A DNA stretch of 64,000 bases from Mortierella sp. BCC40632 (GCA_011634665.1 WAEK01000008.1:1295501-1359500); one strand, 5' to 3'; shown: positions 32,370-43,676, counted from the first letter of the stretch. The notes: generated by a model not told the origin, from the letters alone. Made by a program: numbers and translations.

Positions 32370-33300
32370 TAAGAGAAGAGAATTTTATTATTGTCTGTGT
32401 GTGTTCTCATAATAGCGGCGGCGGAGGCTGGGAAAGGAACAGCTTGATCAAGGTAGAAGGTCTGAATGAAGTGGGCGATATCGTTCATACCGCTGGCCAC
32501 AAGTTCTTGAGCTGAGAGACGTCTTCCTTCTCTCCAACGGGAGAGCGCCGGATACCCTTGGATGGAAAGGAGTGAAAGCAAGTCTTTATCGTTCCAGTCG
32601 AGCTTGGTGCTATGTTATTGCGGGAGGGCGACCCATGCAATGCGCTTTGGTGGACAAAGGGCAGTGTAGTGGTTCAAATCTTCCTGTGCGTCACAGATTG
32701 GGCATGACTCGGATTCTGTTGTTATCCATGCAGTGAATCTAAAAAAGGCGTGAGGGAGAGACTGTTGTAGGCAATTCCACTATAGGTTGCGGCCCTGCAT
32801 AGGGAGGTTAGATTTCTAAAACTCTCTCCATTGCGTTAGGGATCCGCCTGATTTGTTGAGGAATGGAAGTTGCAGGAATAGGCGGAATTTCTGTGTGGTG
32901 GCACAATCGAAAGCCGTTCTCTTGGGTTCGTTGTCTTGAGATGGGTCGCAGGAAGGTAGAGGTAGTTTGATCTGGGAGAATCGTGTACGCAGAGCATTTT
33001 CGTATGACGCCATGAGGGCAGGACGGAATCCCTCCAATTCTTGATCTTGAGAGTGCCAGTATGAGATAGCGAGGTTGAGGAAGAGGGGTCCTGTGGCAAA
33101 GGAGAAGTGGATAGAAATGTTAGATTTGGGAGGAAGCTTTTGGACGACCGAGAGGAGGTGGTAGATGAGGCAGATGGGCCTATTCCTGAACCAAGTCTCT
33201 AAATCCTGCAGGTGGAAGAATGGTACAAGCACATTTGGGGATCTAGAGTAGCTCTAGAGAAGGCAGCTCAGAATCTTTCCTCCGACCGAGGACGAGGCAG
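32370..33300 (-). mobile_element. LINE ORF2 C-terminal fragment with zinc knuckle
   Basis: Minus-strand remnant of a second LINE. It includes a helical region (33232-32816), then in another frame ESCPICDAQEDLNHYTALC, the C-x2-C-x7-H-x4-C knuckle that closes many LINE ORF2 proteins. After it comes WNDKDLLSLLSIQGYPAL and a Ser/Glu-rich tail to about 32370. Frame changes and internal stops show that it is dead. It belongs to a different subfamily from the fragment at 26.9-28.2 kb, judging by the knuckle sequence. Confidence 0.6.
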
Positions 33301-33782
33301 AGACCGTATCTGAGTCTCTTGAGCATCTCCTGTAGGAAGTTGGCCGTCAAGGATCTCACGAATGAGCTGTTGTCCTCAGATGAGATAGAGTCAAAATGAA
33401 AATGAAGACCTCAAAAATAATGAAAAGGTAGGGTTTTATATACTGTCTTTGTTAAAGACAATGCCCAATTTTGACGAGTGCTGACCATTTTCTTTGAGGG
33501 TCCAGGAACCCCAAAGAAAGTGCGGACCAAATCCCTTGAATGCCTAGGAATCCATAGGAATCGCAGAATCTCAGGAGCGAGGCTATGCGCACCGTTGCTC
33601 TCCCTCTCTTCCTCCCTCCCTCTTTCCTATCCTCTCCTCAACTCTCCACGTCTGTCTCTTCTCAACTTGCCTTTTTTTTTTTTTTTTTTTTTTTCGCCAC
33701 AACTTCTAACACCACACTTCAGTCATACCCAGCAAGTAGTCTGCTAGAAAGGAGTAAAAAGAAGAATGGTATGTTGAAACAT

Positions 33783-33984
33783 ACAAATCTGTAGAACAAT
33801 GAGTCTAATCTCAGCAGCTCGTAGCAACAAGGCTACTGGACTGCTTACAAAGACCTCCCTACGTAGTATCAGTATGACTCAGGGCCCGAAGACCTATTCG
33901 TATTCAACTAGATACCGGAAAAGGCGGTAATCGTCGCGTTCTAACACGAATTCTGACTTAGAGGCGTTCAGCCATAATCCAACG
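33783..33984 (-). rRNA. 28S rRNA 3'-end fragment, short copy with spacer tail
   Basis: On the minus strand it begins CGTTGGATTATGGCTGAACG, continues through CTCTAAGTCAGAATTCGTG and GAACGCGACGATTACCGCC, and ends GCTGCTGAGATTAGA...CAGATTTGT, the 28S terminus. A shared spacer of about 90 nt follows, ending in a poly(A)/(T) run at about 33670-33692. It is truncated on its 5' side relative to the other two copies. Confidence 0.85.
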
Positions 33985-34029
33985 GGTGGTAATCACCATG
34001 GTGTCGCATCTTACGAATGCCCCTTACAT

Positions 34030-35486
34030 TCAATGTGGTGATTTTAATATTGAGAATTGTCTGAGTCTTGAGCAAGTAGACCTCGTCGACCGAATGGATG
34101 CTGGTCTGCTTGTATCTGGTTGAGCCACTTTTTGTTTTTTATAGGGACTCGTGAAGAGATTTCCGACCTTAATGATGGGATTGGTGGGAGTTTTGTTCGC
34201 GGTTGTGCTTGGTTGCTTTTTGGGTGTCGTTGATTTGGTGGTTTTGTTGGACTCGGTGTTAGTCATGCTTTTCATGCTGGCCGCAGCGGACACATTTGTC
34301 TTGTAACTGGTGTTTGAGCTCACAATAGAGTTGCCGTTGTCGATCTCGTCCCTGTCCTGCTGTCTGGGTGTGAGACCAAAGTAGAGTCTTCATTCTCTAG
34401 GATTTCTTGTGTGCTTGGAATGGAGAAGGTTAACGAAGGCTGCAGCTCTTGCTCTTCCTCTTCTTCCATGACCTCAATAACTTGAGGCCCGTCACTGTTT
34501 ATGTTTTCAGCGTCGATCGATCAGATCCATGATGTCCTGCGAGCTGTCCTCAGGGAAAGGTGGGGGAGTAGGGTTGTCGGGATGAGTAAGGTCGCGACCT
34601 TCACGGATTGTAGCTCTTCTGTCCCTTTCTCCGAAGCGAGCATAGTCCTATGCTCTGTGGCCGTTGTGTTGGCATTGGGCGCAGCGAAGAGCATGGAGGA
34701 TTCCCATCCAGGTTGAAGCTGAGGGGGCGGTTTCCTCATAACTCGGCGTACACTGCTGAACCTTGTTCTAGGGGTTTGTTGCCGGCGTCCAAACTGATAG
34801 ATACGAAAGCCCCTTCTGTGTGAGACTACAGCATGCCTCTGGAGACGTAGGGAAAGGTAATTTTTGCGACTATTCCAAATCGCACAAATGCCCCAATAAG
34901 GACAGCCTGTTGTCTGTCGATCCAGTTATCTTCTTCCAAGATATCGGCATTGTTGACGAAAGTACGTTGGATGGTGAGGCTGGATGGGGTATTGGCAATC
35001 GCCAAGTGCTGATTGTCCTTGATGAGGACAGGGCTCGTGAGCGCTATCTTAGTGCTTGCGTCGTTTTTAAAACAGACGTTGACACAACGTCCGGTCCCTG
35101 AGAGAATTGAGAAGCGGTAAGATAGCACAGAGCCGACCTGATCATTCACCGCCTCCAAGAAATCTAAGAGAGATGTCTCCTCTGGGATGTTCGTGTAGAC
35201 CACTGAGGACCTTGAGGAAGTATGGTTTGGTGTGCAAACCGACCCAGATCTTTATGAGTATAAACCGTTTTTTGGAAGAATGTAGGTTTATTTCTGCGCA
35301 AAGCATCTCTGTACGAAGGGCCAGCCGTGGTGGGGAAAGGGGGTTGGGGAGGTAGGCCGGGGGTCGTGCGTTTGGGGGAGCACCCTGCGTACTATTTGGC
35401 ATATTCGCGGGCCTAAAGAAGATTAGGAGGTGCTGGATTAGTACAAGCGAACTCTGCCTTCGCCTTCGTTTACTTTTCCTCACCAA
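34030..35486 (-). mobile_element. LINE ORF1/gag-like remnant
   Basis: On the minus strand, consecutive frames encode a leader with RFILIKIWVGLHTKPYFLK, a domain VVYTNIPEETSLLDFLEAVN...GSVLSYRFSILSG...VCFKND typical of an RNA-binding-like fold in non-LTR ORF1 proteins, a CAQCQHNGHRA knuckle near 34680, and a Ser/Thr/Lys-rich tail. At least two frame changes are needed, so it is decayed. It lies directly upstream, on the same strand, of the short 28S fragment. Confidence 0.45.
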
Positions 35487-35986
35487 TTCTTGTGACTTGG
35501 GAATGGGCGGAGCAATGAGATTTTTTAAAGTTATGACTCAGGATAGGGCGAAGTTGTAATGGAGATACTCTTTAAGAGATCCAGCTCGCATGATGCTTTT
35601 CATCACCAAATCACATCCAACCAGTTTGCTATGGACCTATTACACAGGGATATCGACGAAGCAGCTGTCAAGGATGATTTCGATGCAACCGATGATGACG
35701 AGGATCTCAGGACATCCAGGACATCCCATAACTCCGAGAACAATAAGGATTTGCTACTGGCTCTCAAAAAACCAGCCATGGAATCAAGTGATGGGGAGGT
35801 GATCAGCGATGATGAGTTTGAGTCTGTCAATCGCGCTACCGGATTCCCCCCATTCCCCCCTCCCTCTAGCTCTCTTCCCCGGCCCCTTTCTTCTTCCCTT
35901 CCCCCTGGCCCCTTCCCTCCTTCCCTTCTCCCTGCCCCCCCTTCCCTTCTTTCCCTCTCCCTGGCCACTTTCCTCCCCCTGACTTC

Positions 35987-36463
35987 ATGCTCAAATGTTG
36001 CACCCGTCCTCGATACTCAATCACCGGGCCATTTCGAAAGGACCGCAATGTGATAAGAATCAAAAATGATACCGACTCCGAAGTGTACATCGCCTGCTCA
36101 CACGACCTTGTGACAACTTTGAGAGACACTGGAGTTGGAGTCAATGCCGGACCAGTTGGGGTAGATGTGAAGTTTGATGTCATGAAACAGCTTGTTCACA
36201 CGAAAGACATCATATCCAGATTTAAACTCAAGCCAAAGGAGGAGCAAGATGTTTTGTCAGACTCTAAATTTGTAAGGGTGTCGGCGTTTGCTCTTCGTGG
36301 AGGTAAAATGACTCTTCTCTATCAAGATATGTTGCTTAAGAAGGGTTACGATCATGTCGTAGAGCAGAAGGATTTGGACAATGCTTTAAGTGTAGAAGAG
36401 GTCGAGCAGCTTAATCTGCTTGAAGGAATAGGGAGTTCACTCCCTATCCTTGATTCTTCATGA
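35987..36463 (+). CDS. Hypothetical protein, 158 aa
   Basis: The frame starts at an ATG after a CT-rich stretch. From residue 18 on it looks like a compact mixed alpha/beta protein: NVIRIKNDTDSEVYIACSHD, GVGVNAGPVGVDVKFDVMKQ, SRFKLKPKEEQDVLSDSKFV, and MLLKKGYDHVVEQKDLDNAL. Codon structure is good and no stops interrupt. A second, acidic frame (35559-36053) overlaps its start and could be an upstream exon or a separate ORF. No family recognised; no signal peptide. Confidence 0.45.
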   Translation: MLKCCTRPRYSITGPFRKDRNVIRIKNDTDSEVYIACSHDLVTTLRDTGVGVNAGPVGVDVKFDVMKQLVHTKDIISRFKLKPKEEQDVLSDSKFVRVSAFALRGGKMTLLYQDMLLKKGYDHVVEQKDLDNALSVEEVEQLNLLEGIGSSLPILDSS

Positions 36464-36566
36464 TAAGGGGGCAATAGTTAATCGTTAAATAGGATTTGAC
36501 TTTGCGCCACAACGAGAGGCACAATAACTGTTTTTTATTTTTTATTTTTTTTGTCGGGCACTATAT

Positions 36567-37630
36567 TCAGTCTATCCATCCGTCTGTGGGTGGAATGCAG
36601 TAGACAGTGTCATTTGACATCCATGAGGTGATGGAGCTCCTGCCAAACTTGCTGGTGAACTTGCTGTCTCTATCAGATATAGTTTTTTTGAGGCATGCCA
36701 TGGAGTCGGAAGTCATTCTCAAAAAATACACGAGCGATATCGGCAGCCGTATCTGTCGTTTTCGAGGGTGCAGAATGAACCTGTTTGGAGAGCTTGTCAA
36801 CAAATATGGCAATATGGCATTAAATCCTCGCTCTTTCTTTGGTAATCGAACAGCAAAACCCATAGTCACTTTCTCCCATTGTTGCCTAGGCGTATCGCGC
36901 TGCGGGCTGGCTTGTCAAAACCGAGGTGACTGGCTATTGAGGAGTCTTGAGCATCATGAAGGAGGTCAAGGCGGATATCAGTCTTACTAGGGATTCAAAT
37001 CATATGTGCATCCTTGTGCTTAACACAAAGTAACCCTTTAAACAGTGAATATCTTTTTTGGGCAACTTCCCTGGAGGCAGTTTGCATAGATTGGGGACAG
37101 ACGGGTGTCTTCTGCATACCCTTCAAGCAGGCTTTGATTCAAACATGGTTCAAGAGATATCTCAAGATTGTTCGCTGTCACCGGCTAGTCTGTTTGGGAG
37201 TCTGGTCGACGAGAGAGGGCGTACAACATTTTCTTTTCCAGGTTTGTATTTCATGTTGACATCGTATTCCTGCTATAGCTCCATTCATCGGGCCCGTTGT
37301 TTGGTGAGGTTTGGTTGAGTTGGAAAATGTCGAGGTGTTTCGCGATCCGTGTGGATAATGAACCTGGTCCCGTCCAAGTAGTACCTTCAAGTCCTGAGGG
37401 CATGGACGATGGCGAGAAGCTCATGTTCGTACGTGGCATAGTTGCGCTCGATACTATTCATTTTCCTCGAGGTGAAGGTGCCTGGTCGTGTTATCCCTTT
37501 TTTATCAGTCTGAGCAAGATAACCTCTCACAGCATAACTAGAGGAGTCAGCGCCCACAATTCTCTGAAGCGTAGGGTCAAAGATCCGGCAGGAGGGAGCA
37601 ATTTCTAATATCAAACATTTCTTTAGTCTG
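36567..37630 (-). mobile_element. Ty3/gypsy retrotransposon pol fragment (RNase H to integrase core)
   Basis: Minus-strand pol remnant. The RNase H domain is clear: FDPTLQRIVGADSSSYAV, GYLAQTDKKG, FTSRKMNSIERNYATYEHEL, then, after an in-frame TGA, RYYLDGTRFIIHTDRE. Next comes the linker MKYKPGKENVV, then integrase pieces: VDKLSKQVHSAPSKT, FRLHGMP, ISDRDSKFTSKF and LHHLMDVK. Stops (TGA where Trp is expected, TAG) and frame changes show decay. LTRs were not identified. Its upstream end lies about 60 bp from the 3' end of the double-helicase gene. Confidence 0.8.
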
Positions 37631-37691
37631 TATTTTAAAAAAACTATTTATAAAGAGGCCGGTTAACGACAACGCGTAGCTGTTGACTAAG

Positions 37692-40600
37692 TCATTTCCT
37701 GCTATGTTCAGCTAGCACAGTGAGCAAAGCCTGCTGCGTTGTGGTGATTGTGTTGTTTGCACTATAAATGCTTTTCAGGATGACATAATCTTCTAAAAGT
37801 ACAGTGCACAACGTCTCGATGACTTTGTCCCCATCGCACATTTTTGCACACCATCGGAAGAGCTCGAGTTGCAGATCGGTTCCACACAATTCCTGTCGAT
37901 GAATTCTGTACGCTTCGGCGAGCAAACCCAACCTGGATTCTGAGTGCGTCACTTGCTTGCTAAAAGCTTTGAAGTGCTTTAAAGGAGCCGATAGTGCTCG
38001 CATCTGAACTGCGACACTTAGAATCGGGACCTGGGACAGCTCGCAGGCCTCTATGAGTGCGCCGGATGTGATTTTCTGATACAGCAGGTCGATATTGTCG
38101 CTTCCACCTGGGCACACAAACATAAGCAAAAGGGCGATGTGTCTGGAAATTTTCTGGCACTCTAGCATGCAACGGAAGTCGGCGAAGTCGTCTAGACGCC
38201 GCAGCTGATGCCACTCAGGGAAGTCGATCGTCTTAACATGGCCCGCAAGCAAGTCCCAGACCGGAAATACTTTACGACGTTTTCTAGCATAAGCATTATG
38301 CATCGCAATCAGGGCTATTCTGTGAGGAATACCTGCAAGTAAGTCGCCTAACAAAGACTCTCCCCATAAGGCAGTAAGTATGGACACGAGTCTAGCGAAC
38401 CGGACAATGCCAACTTGTATCCAGACTTTGTTAGATCTGGGTAGGATTATGTCACGAATGTCGTGCAAATCCTCAGACCCAGACTCAATAGCGTCTACGA
38501 GACAGGCGATTAACATCTCCTCGCAGTCAGCACCCAGCTCTTCGAGAATCAAGCAGGCCTTGCAATGCTTTCCATCACGTGCTAACATCTGAGCCAGCAA
38601 CTTTTTGGCCTGATCAACCTCGAACAAACCGCCATATATGGAGGGGTCCTGTGATGCCTCGATGGCGTTTCTACACTCAATGATCGCTTTCTGGAGATCT
38701 TGGGCGTCCTCCTGCTCCAAGAATTTTTTCCAGTAGATCTGAGCCTGCGTGAATAGAGCCTGAGGGCGGATCTTATGATGGTTAAAGACATTGAGAGCTT
38801 GCTGCAGCAGTCCACGCTCACGCATCATGATTGCAGTGCGTAGGTCGTCGGATACACTTAATTCATCGGGTTGAACGACAATAGTCGGGTGTGAAAGACC
38901 CGGGTGAAGCTTCTCGAACGGGATCGGTGTGGGGAGCTTTAGCATTTTCGTCATGATGTGCGTCCGATCTTCGGCTGGTGTTATGATAATGAGATGCTTT
39001 CGCGCACGTGTGACGGAGACGTAGAGATGGTTCAGATACAATTCCATGCAGTTGTCTTCTTGACGACTTCCCTCCGCAAAGTGCCTTATTGCTGATGTTT
39101 TAACTCGCATACTGGGGTTAAATAAATCCCAACACACAACTAGGTCGAACTCGAGACCCTTGCATTCCGACTCGCTAAATACGTTTTTTGTACGACCAAA
39201 GATATTTTTCAACGGCTGCGTCCACGACGAGGAGGTTACAATTGAGGCATTGCAGTTTTCGGGAATTCCGATGCGATTGAGCACCTCTGGTGCCTGCACA
39301 GATATGTCATCAAGCTCGACAAATGTAATAGATCGACTGGAATCTCGGAATTTGGCCTCCATAGCATAGTCTTGCATCTGTGTATGTCTTTGGACCTCGT
39401 TTGCAAGCGCTACAATCTCGGCGTCAGATCGATAATTTGTTTGGAATTTAACGAGCTCCAATTTTTTCGGGATATGGCTAAATATGCGCGTTTTAAGGCT
39501 GTTTAGCGAGACACCACTCTCAAGTCGCTGCGTAAAATCCCCGGCGCACACCACCGTTGGCACTTTGGTCGAAAGCATAATCTCGATGACTTTCCACGCC
39601 GAGCTGGTAATATCCTGAACCTCGTCGAGATAGATGTGTGACACTGTGGTGGCCATATGGATAAGCGGCGTTGGATCCTTCTCGACAGAACTGAACAGAT
39701 CGCGAGCGTCTAGATGCCCTCGGGCTGCCTTGACAGATTCGTAAATTTGTAGGACTTTCTTGAGTGGCGGCTTTGTCTCGGATTTTGGCGAGTCCAAGTG
39801 CGCTTGGATAGAGTCGTACAGTTCATCAGCACCGAGTTTCCGAATCACCGCAGGCATGGCAGACATGTAATCCATACGGAACACATCGCGATCGACAAAC
39901 ACACGAGGTCGAGACGTTGGTATATAGAGCTTCTTTAACAGTGCTGTGAGGCTTGTGAAAACAACTTTTTCAGCATCATCCGATCGCTTCAGGAACCTCA
40001 TCGACACCCAGTCTGCCAATGCATCGCTCGATCCCAGATATAGCTGAGTTGTGTCCAGATTTGCATTTCTCGAGCGTTCTATCATCGCTATCATGTGCTC
40101 CGTTTTTCCAGTCCCGCCACCGCCGAGAATCGCGACAGGCTTATCTCGCAAGGTTGCCATGATCTCTGACCTTTTGTGATCCAGTGGCTTCTCCGCGACC
40201 TGTTGCGGTTTCTCAAGGTGAATTGGCAAAAAGAATAGCGTTGGCTGTGTGATATCCTTTGAAAGATCGATGAGAATACCAGACGAATTCAACCTCATCG
40301 CTTCTGAGACTTCCCACGCTGGGATTCGGTGAAAACTTCTGCAGAATGCTGGCCACACACTCGATTCGATAAACGTTTTAGTTCCAACGCCGAGGATAAC
40401 CAGGACCTGCTGGTGCTTGTGGATCTGGATTGACCATGCCAGTAACGTAGTCTTGCCAAGCGATGTGTTGAAAAAAAGCTTTCCATGACGGCCCTTTCCA
40501 AAATATGGTCGAGTTGTCTGACCCCCCGGCCCAATATTCAGAGCTCCGTTAGCCAGCGACTGAACAACATACTTTAGCAAATGTGTGTCGTTCAGTCCTG

Positions 40601-43049
40601 GACTGATTGCCACACTCTCATATAAAACTATCCAGACCCTTGGTCCAGAGAGGAACAATTTCGAAATAATACTGCGCACTGGTGTCGTCGTTGCTGCTGA
40701 TGGTGCGGAGAATTTTTCAGGGCCATCATATTGACAAACATCCTGTAAAAGCCTAGGACGGATCATCATAGAGTCCTGTCCCATACACAGACTGTACCAG
40801 TAAGATTTCTTGCTTTCCGATGTCCAGTCCAGACCCCCGTCGCCGACCACGATAATATTGTGTCGGGCTCTTGAAATTGCAACATTAACGCGATTACGAT
40901 CATCCATGAACGTATTTACTTTTGATGTTCTTGTGAGGGCCACATAGATAACATCACACTCACACCCTTGGAACGAGTCGACCGTGTGTACCGTAATAGA
41001 TACGCCAGGTAGCGTTCGCCTTTGGAGCATTTTCGAGACGAGACAACGCACAACATTCGCCTGGGCTTTGTAAATACAGATTATGCCGATAGAAAGGCTT
41101 TTGTCCGGTGCGACTTCTGCCTCAGTTCGATCACTTGTCGACTGAACGGCCTCCGAAAACGTTGTTGCAACGGTCGGTGCTGGCTTTGCGACCTGGTTTC
41201 CCTGAAGAAGAACGCCAAACAGATGGGCAACGAGGTTGCGAGCCTCATCGAGGTTTACGACGCTTGTTGGAGTAACAGTTGACTGATCAGCCCGTGAGCC
41301 AAAAAAGACAATACGCGAAATAGGCGCCATGGGGATTATTGCTTGTCGATCGCAGACCGAGGCGTCCGAGATAAGGCGGCTGCGGTAAAATGTATCAGAT
41401 ACAAAGCGGCAAATTTCAGGATGCATGCGGAACTGGGTGTCAAGAAACGTTGTCTCACACAATCGATAGGTTTGCAGCCGCTCCATCAGACTACGATCAA
41501 ACATTTCGTGGCTACCACGATTCGATAAGCAGAAACCTCGGAGTTGTTTAGGATCGCCAACCAAAATAAGACGTTTGAAGCACTCGTCTGTGCTCATCAG
41601 CGCAACCACATCGGGTTCAAGAGCCTGTGCAGCCTCATCGACAATAATATTCGCCAAAAAGGGCATCAGAGACTTTGAAGTCACTGAAATTCCAATGTTA
41701 ATCGTGCAGAACACAGCCGACGCGTGACTCAAAAGGGCCTGTCTCAGCCATGTGTAGATCGGAAATGGCTTGTTGTTGTCCCCGGGCTTGAACGCACATG
41801 TTTTAAGGAGACCATCAAATGCATCGGCACTGAAAAAAAAACTGATCTCAACACGCATGCCAATAATCAATTTCATAATAAGCTTCAAATCCGACGATGG
41901 ATCATCTACTGCAGATCGAATTGCGGAAAACAAAGAACATGTGTACTTCGACGGCAAAAGGCGGAAAATTCCACTGCGGATGTAATTCATGTAAGAGCTG
42001 TACAGGATTTTGTTGATGCGACTAGGGGTGTCGTTCTTGACACTTCCAAAACATGCAACGGGTTGCAACCCGAATCTGAATCGAACTACATACAAAACGG
42101 CGTTAACGACTCCATGGAAACGAGCCTCAACGGACCGTTGAGCGAGTATGGCGTGTTTTTGGCTGTTAGAAATCTTTGATAATCTCATGTCGATCAGGCA
42201 GTCGAACTCTCCTCGGATATTTGACGATGTCATGTACTTGTAAGCCAGATCCATGACGGCAACGTTGGTTTGTGCACAACTAAGAACCTGCCGGCCCTGC
42301 GCGACAAGCTTGGTTATCATTGTGGATATTGTAGTTGATTTTCCACAGCCTGGAGGGCCCTGAACCAGCACGATCGGATCATCATGTCCGCTTCGGATTG
42401 TTCGCAAAACAGCTTGATTTTGAGAGGGATTTAAAGTGTCGTTGATGATTTCAGGTTCAATATCGAGTGGGTCAGTGCTATGCACATCGATGATCGGAGG
42501 TTTTAAAAGTAGGTCTGGAAAAGACCCAGTGACCTTATCGCAAAGGCTGTCGACCACACGCAAATAAGATGATTGGTTTGCAACAACCCACATCGTCGCT
42601 GGGTCAGTCTCGATATTCTCCAAACGACCCCTGAACGTGACAGTGTAGTGATAAAGTCCTTGAGTTGCGAGATATTTGGCATTACTCACAGAGCCGATGT
42701 GACGTTGAGACTTGATAAAATTAGATCCCTGAGCCACAAGAACCACAATATCGTTGACTAAAAATGCACCATCCTCCTTGATAATAGAGTAACTGGTTTT
42801 CAAACTAGCATCCGAGGTTTTCGTCTCTTGTATTTTGATGGACATGACGTTGTCAGGAACTTTGCCGAACAATCCGGCTGCAACTTCGATCTTGAACTCG
42901 TACGAACACATCTCGATGAGGCGGTCAATGTACTCCTGAGCAGTCGAAAAGCCTTGTTGGGGAAACGTTTCAACCCTAGAACATTTGTTGATACGTTGGT
43001 CTTTGCTATACAATTCGCGAAGTGCGTCGATATCTTCCAAAAGATCCAT
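37692..43049 (-). CDS. Double SF1 helicase: Upf1/ZNFX1-like plus UvrD/TRANK1-like, 1785 aa
   Basis: A single open frame without introns. Helicase 1 (about residues 205-735) is SF1B/Upf1-like: Walker A GPPGCGKST at 231-239, DEAA at 471-474, GDPKQL at 498-503, QFRMHPEI at 539-546, VHTVDSFQGCE at 687-697, and NRVNVAISRARHN at 719-731. A linker with a weak ATPase-like remnant follows (780-960). Helicase 2 (about 970-1355) is UvrD/TRANK1-like: GGGGTGKT at 976-983, LDEVQD at 1141-1146, GDFTQ near 1170, NYRS at 1205-1208, ECKGLEFDLVVCWDLF at 1295-1310, and VSVTRARKHL near 1344. The rest is a helical, TPR-like tail. All nucleotide-binding motifs look intact. Upf1-like and TRANK1-like helicases are known for RNA surveillance or silencing roles; the role here is inferred. 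The ATG at 43049 is the first in frame. Confidence 0.9.
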   Translation of the reverse strand: MDLLEDIDALRELYSKDQRINKCSRVETFPQQGFSTAQEYIDRLIEMCSYEFKIEVAAGLFGKVPDNVMSIKIQETKTSDASLKTSYSIIKEDGAFLVNDIVVLVAQGSNFIKSQRHIGSVSNAKYLATQGLYHYTVTFRGRLENIETDPATMWVVANQSSYLRVVDSLCDKVTGSFPDLLLKPPIIDVHSTDPLDIEPEIINDTLNPSQNQAVLRTIRSGHDDPIVLVQGPPGCGKSTTISTMITKLVAQGRQVLSCAQTNVAVMDLAYKYMTSSNIRGEFDCLIDMRLSKISNSQKHAILAQRSVEARFHGVVNAVLYVVRFRFGLQPVACFGSVKNDTPSRINKILYSSYMNYIRSGIFRLLPSKYTCSLFSAIRSAVDDPSSDLKLIMKLIIGMRVEISFFFSADAFDGLLKTCAFKPGDNNKPFPIYTWLRQALLSHASAVFCTINIGISVTSKSLMPFLANIIVDEAAQALEPDVVALMSTDECFKRLILVGDPKQLRGFCLSNRGSHEMFDRSLMERLQTYRLCETTFLDTQFRMHPEICRFVSDTFYRSRLISDASVCDRQAIIPMAPISRIVFFGSRADQSTVTPTSVVNLDEARNLVAHLFGVLLQGNQVAKPAPTVATTFSEAVQSTSDRTEAEVAPDKSLSIGIICIYKAQANVVRCLVSKMLQRRTLPGVSITVHTVDSFQGCECDVIYVALTRTSKVNTFMDDRNRVNVAISRARHNIIVVGDGGLDWTSESKKSYWYSLCMGQDSMMIRPRLLQDVCQYDGPEKFSAPSAATTTPVRSIISKLFLSGPRVWIVLYESVAISPGLNDTHLLKYVVQSLANGALNIGPGGQTTRPYFGKGRHGKLFFNTSLGKTTLLAWSIQIHKHQQVLVILGVGTKTFIESSVWPAFCRSFHRIPAWEVSEAMRLNSSGILIDLSKDITQPTLFFLPIHLEKPQQVAEKPLDHKRSEIMATLRDKPVAILGGGGTGKTEHMIAMIERSRNANLDTTQLYLGSSDALADWVSMRFLKRSDDAEKVVFTSLTALLKKLYIPTSRPRVFVDRDVFRMDYMSAMPAVIRKLGADELYDSIQAHLDSPKSETKPPLKKVLQIYESVKAARGHLDARDLFSSVEKDPTPLIHMATTVSHIYLDEVQDITSSAWKVIEIMLSTKVPTVVCAGDFTQRLESGVSLNSLKTRIFSHIPKKLELVKFQTNYRSDAEIVALANEVQRHTQMQDYAMEAKFRDSSRSITFVELDDISVQAPEVLNRIGIPENCNASIVTSSSWTQPLKNIFGRTKNVFSESECKGLEFDLVVCWDLFNPSMRVKTSAIRHFAEGSRQEDNCMELYLNHLYVSVTRARKHLIIITPAEDRTHIMTKMLKLPTPIPFEKLHPGLSHPTIVVQPDELSVSDDLRTAIMMRERGLLQQALNVFNHHKIRPQALFTQAQIYWKKFLEQEDAQDLQKAIIECRNAIEASQDPSIYGGLFEVDQAKKLLAQMLARDGKHCKACLILEELGADCEEMLIACLVDAIESGSEDLHDIRDIILPRSNKVWIQVGIVRFARLVSILTALWGESLLGDLLAGIPHRIALIAMHNAYARKRRKVFPVWDLLAGHVKTIDFPEWHQLRRLDDFADFRCMLECQKISRHIALLLMFVCPGGSDNIDLLYQKITSGALIEACELSQVPILSVAVQMRALSAPLKHFKAFSKQVTHSESRLGLLAEAYRIHRQELCGTDLQLELFRWCAKMCDGDKVIETLCTVLLEDYVILKSIYSANNTITTTQQALLTVLAEHSRK

Positions 43050-43676
43050 CTTTCTCGAACTAAATCCTACGCCAAAAGAACCGGTCCATTTCGCATGTCT
43101 TTGTTAGATGATATACTTTCGACATACTTTCAGTCAATCAGTCGGTCATTTCAATTTCAAAATACCAGTGTTCTGTGGTGGTGCGCAGATTTTTTGGACG
43201 GATTGTTGGCAAAAGTGCTACAAGGGCCTAAAGTTCTGAAGTTCAGCATAAAAGAGTAAGTAAGACCCAGTCAAAAAAATCGAGATACTATTGATACCTA
43301 GTCCCTGATTGATAACAGAGGGAAATACATACTGACAGTGACTGAAAGGGAGCGAAGATTGTGTAGCCAAGTAAGCCGAGTAAAGTGTTGTGGTGCACTC
43401 AAAGCAAAGCGATGTGATATTTCAACGAGAAGGTGGGCAGATGGAGATTGCTTGCGAAAAGAATGAGGATAGCCAAGACTGGGACAGTGAAAAGCAAATG
43501 GAGCCAGAAAAGTAGGATAAGAAAAAGGCTCCTCAACTCAGCACAGCAGTCTGGGCATATGCTCACTGTAAGCCACTTTCCCACATATCAAGCTTTCCTT
43601 CGCCTGATCATCAATTTAAAACAATGCTGATGATCAAAGGACGAAAAACCACCAAAAAAAAAAAAGAACAACAGAA
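43050..43676. other. Upstream region of the double-helicase gene
   Basis: Should contain its promoter. No clear TATA motif or second gene was seen. A short A run lies at 43653-43664, just before the 28S fragment. Confidence 0.4.

Noticed and set aside
41022..43259. Several 60-150-codon + strand frames opposite the helicase
   Set aside because: Antisense shadows of a well-supported 1785-codon gene.
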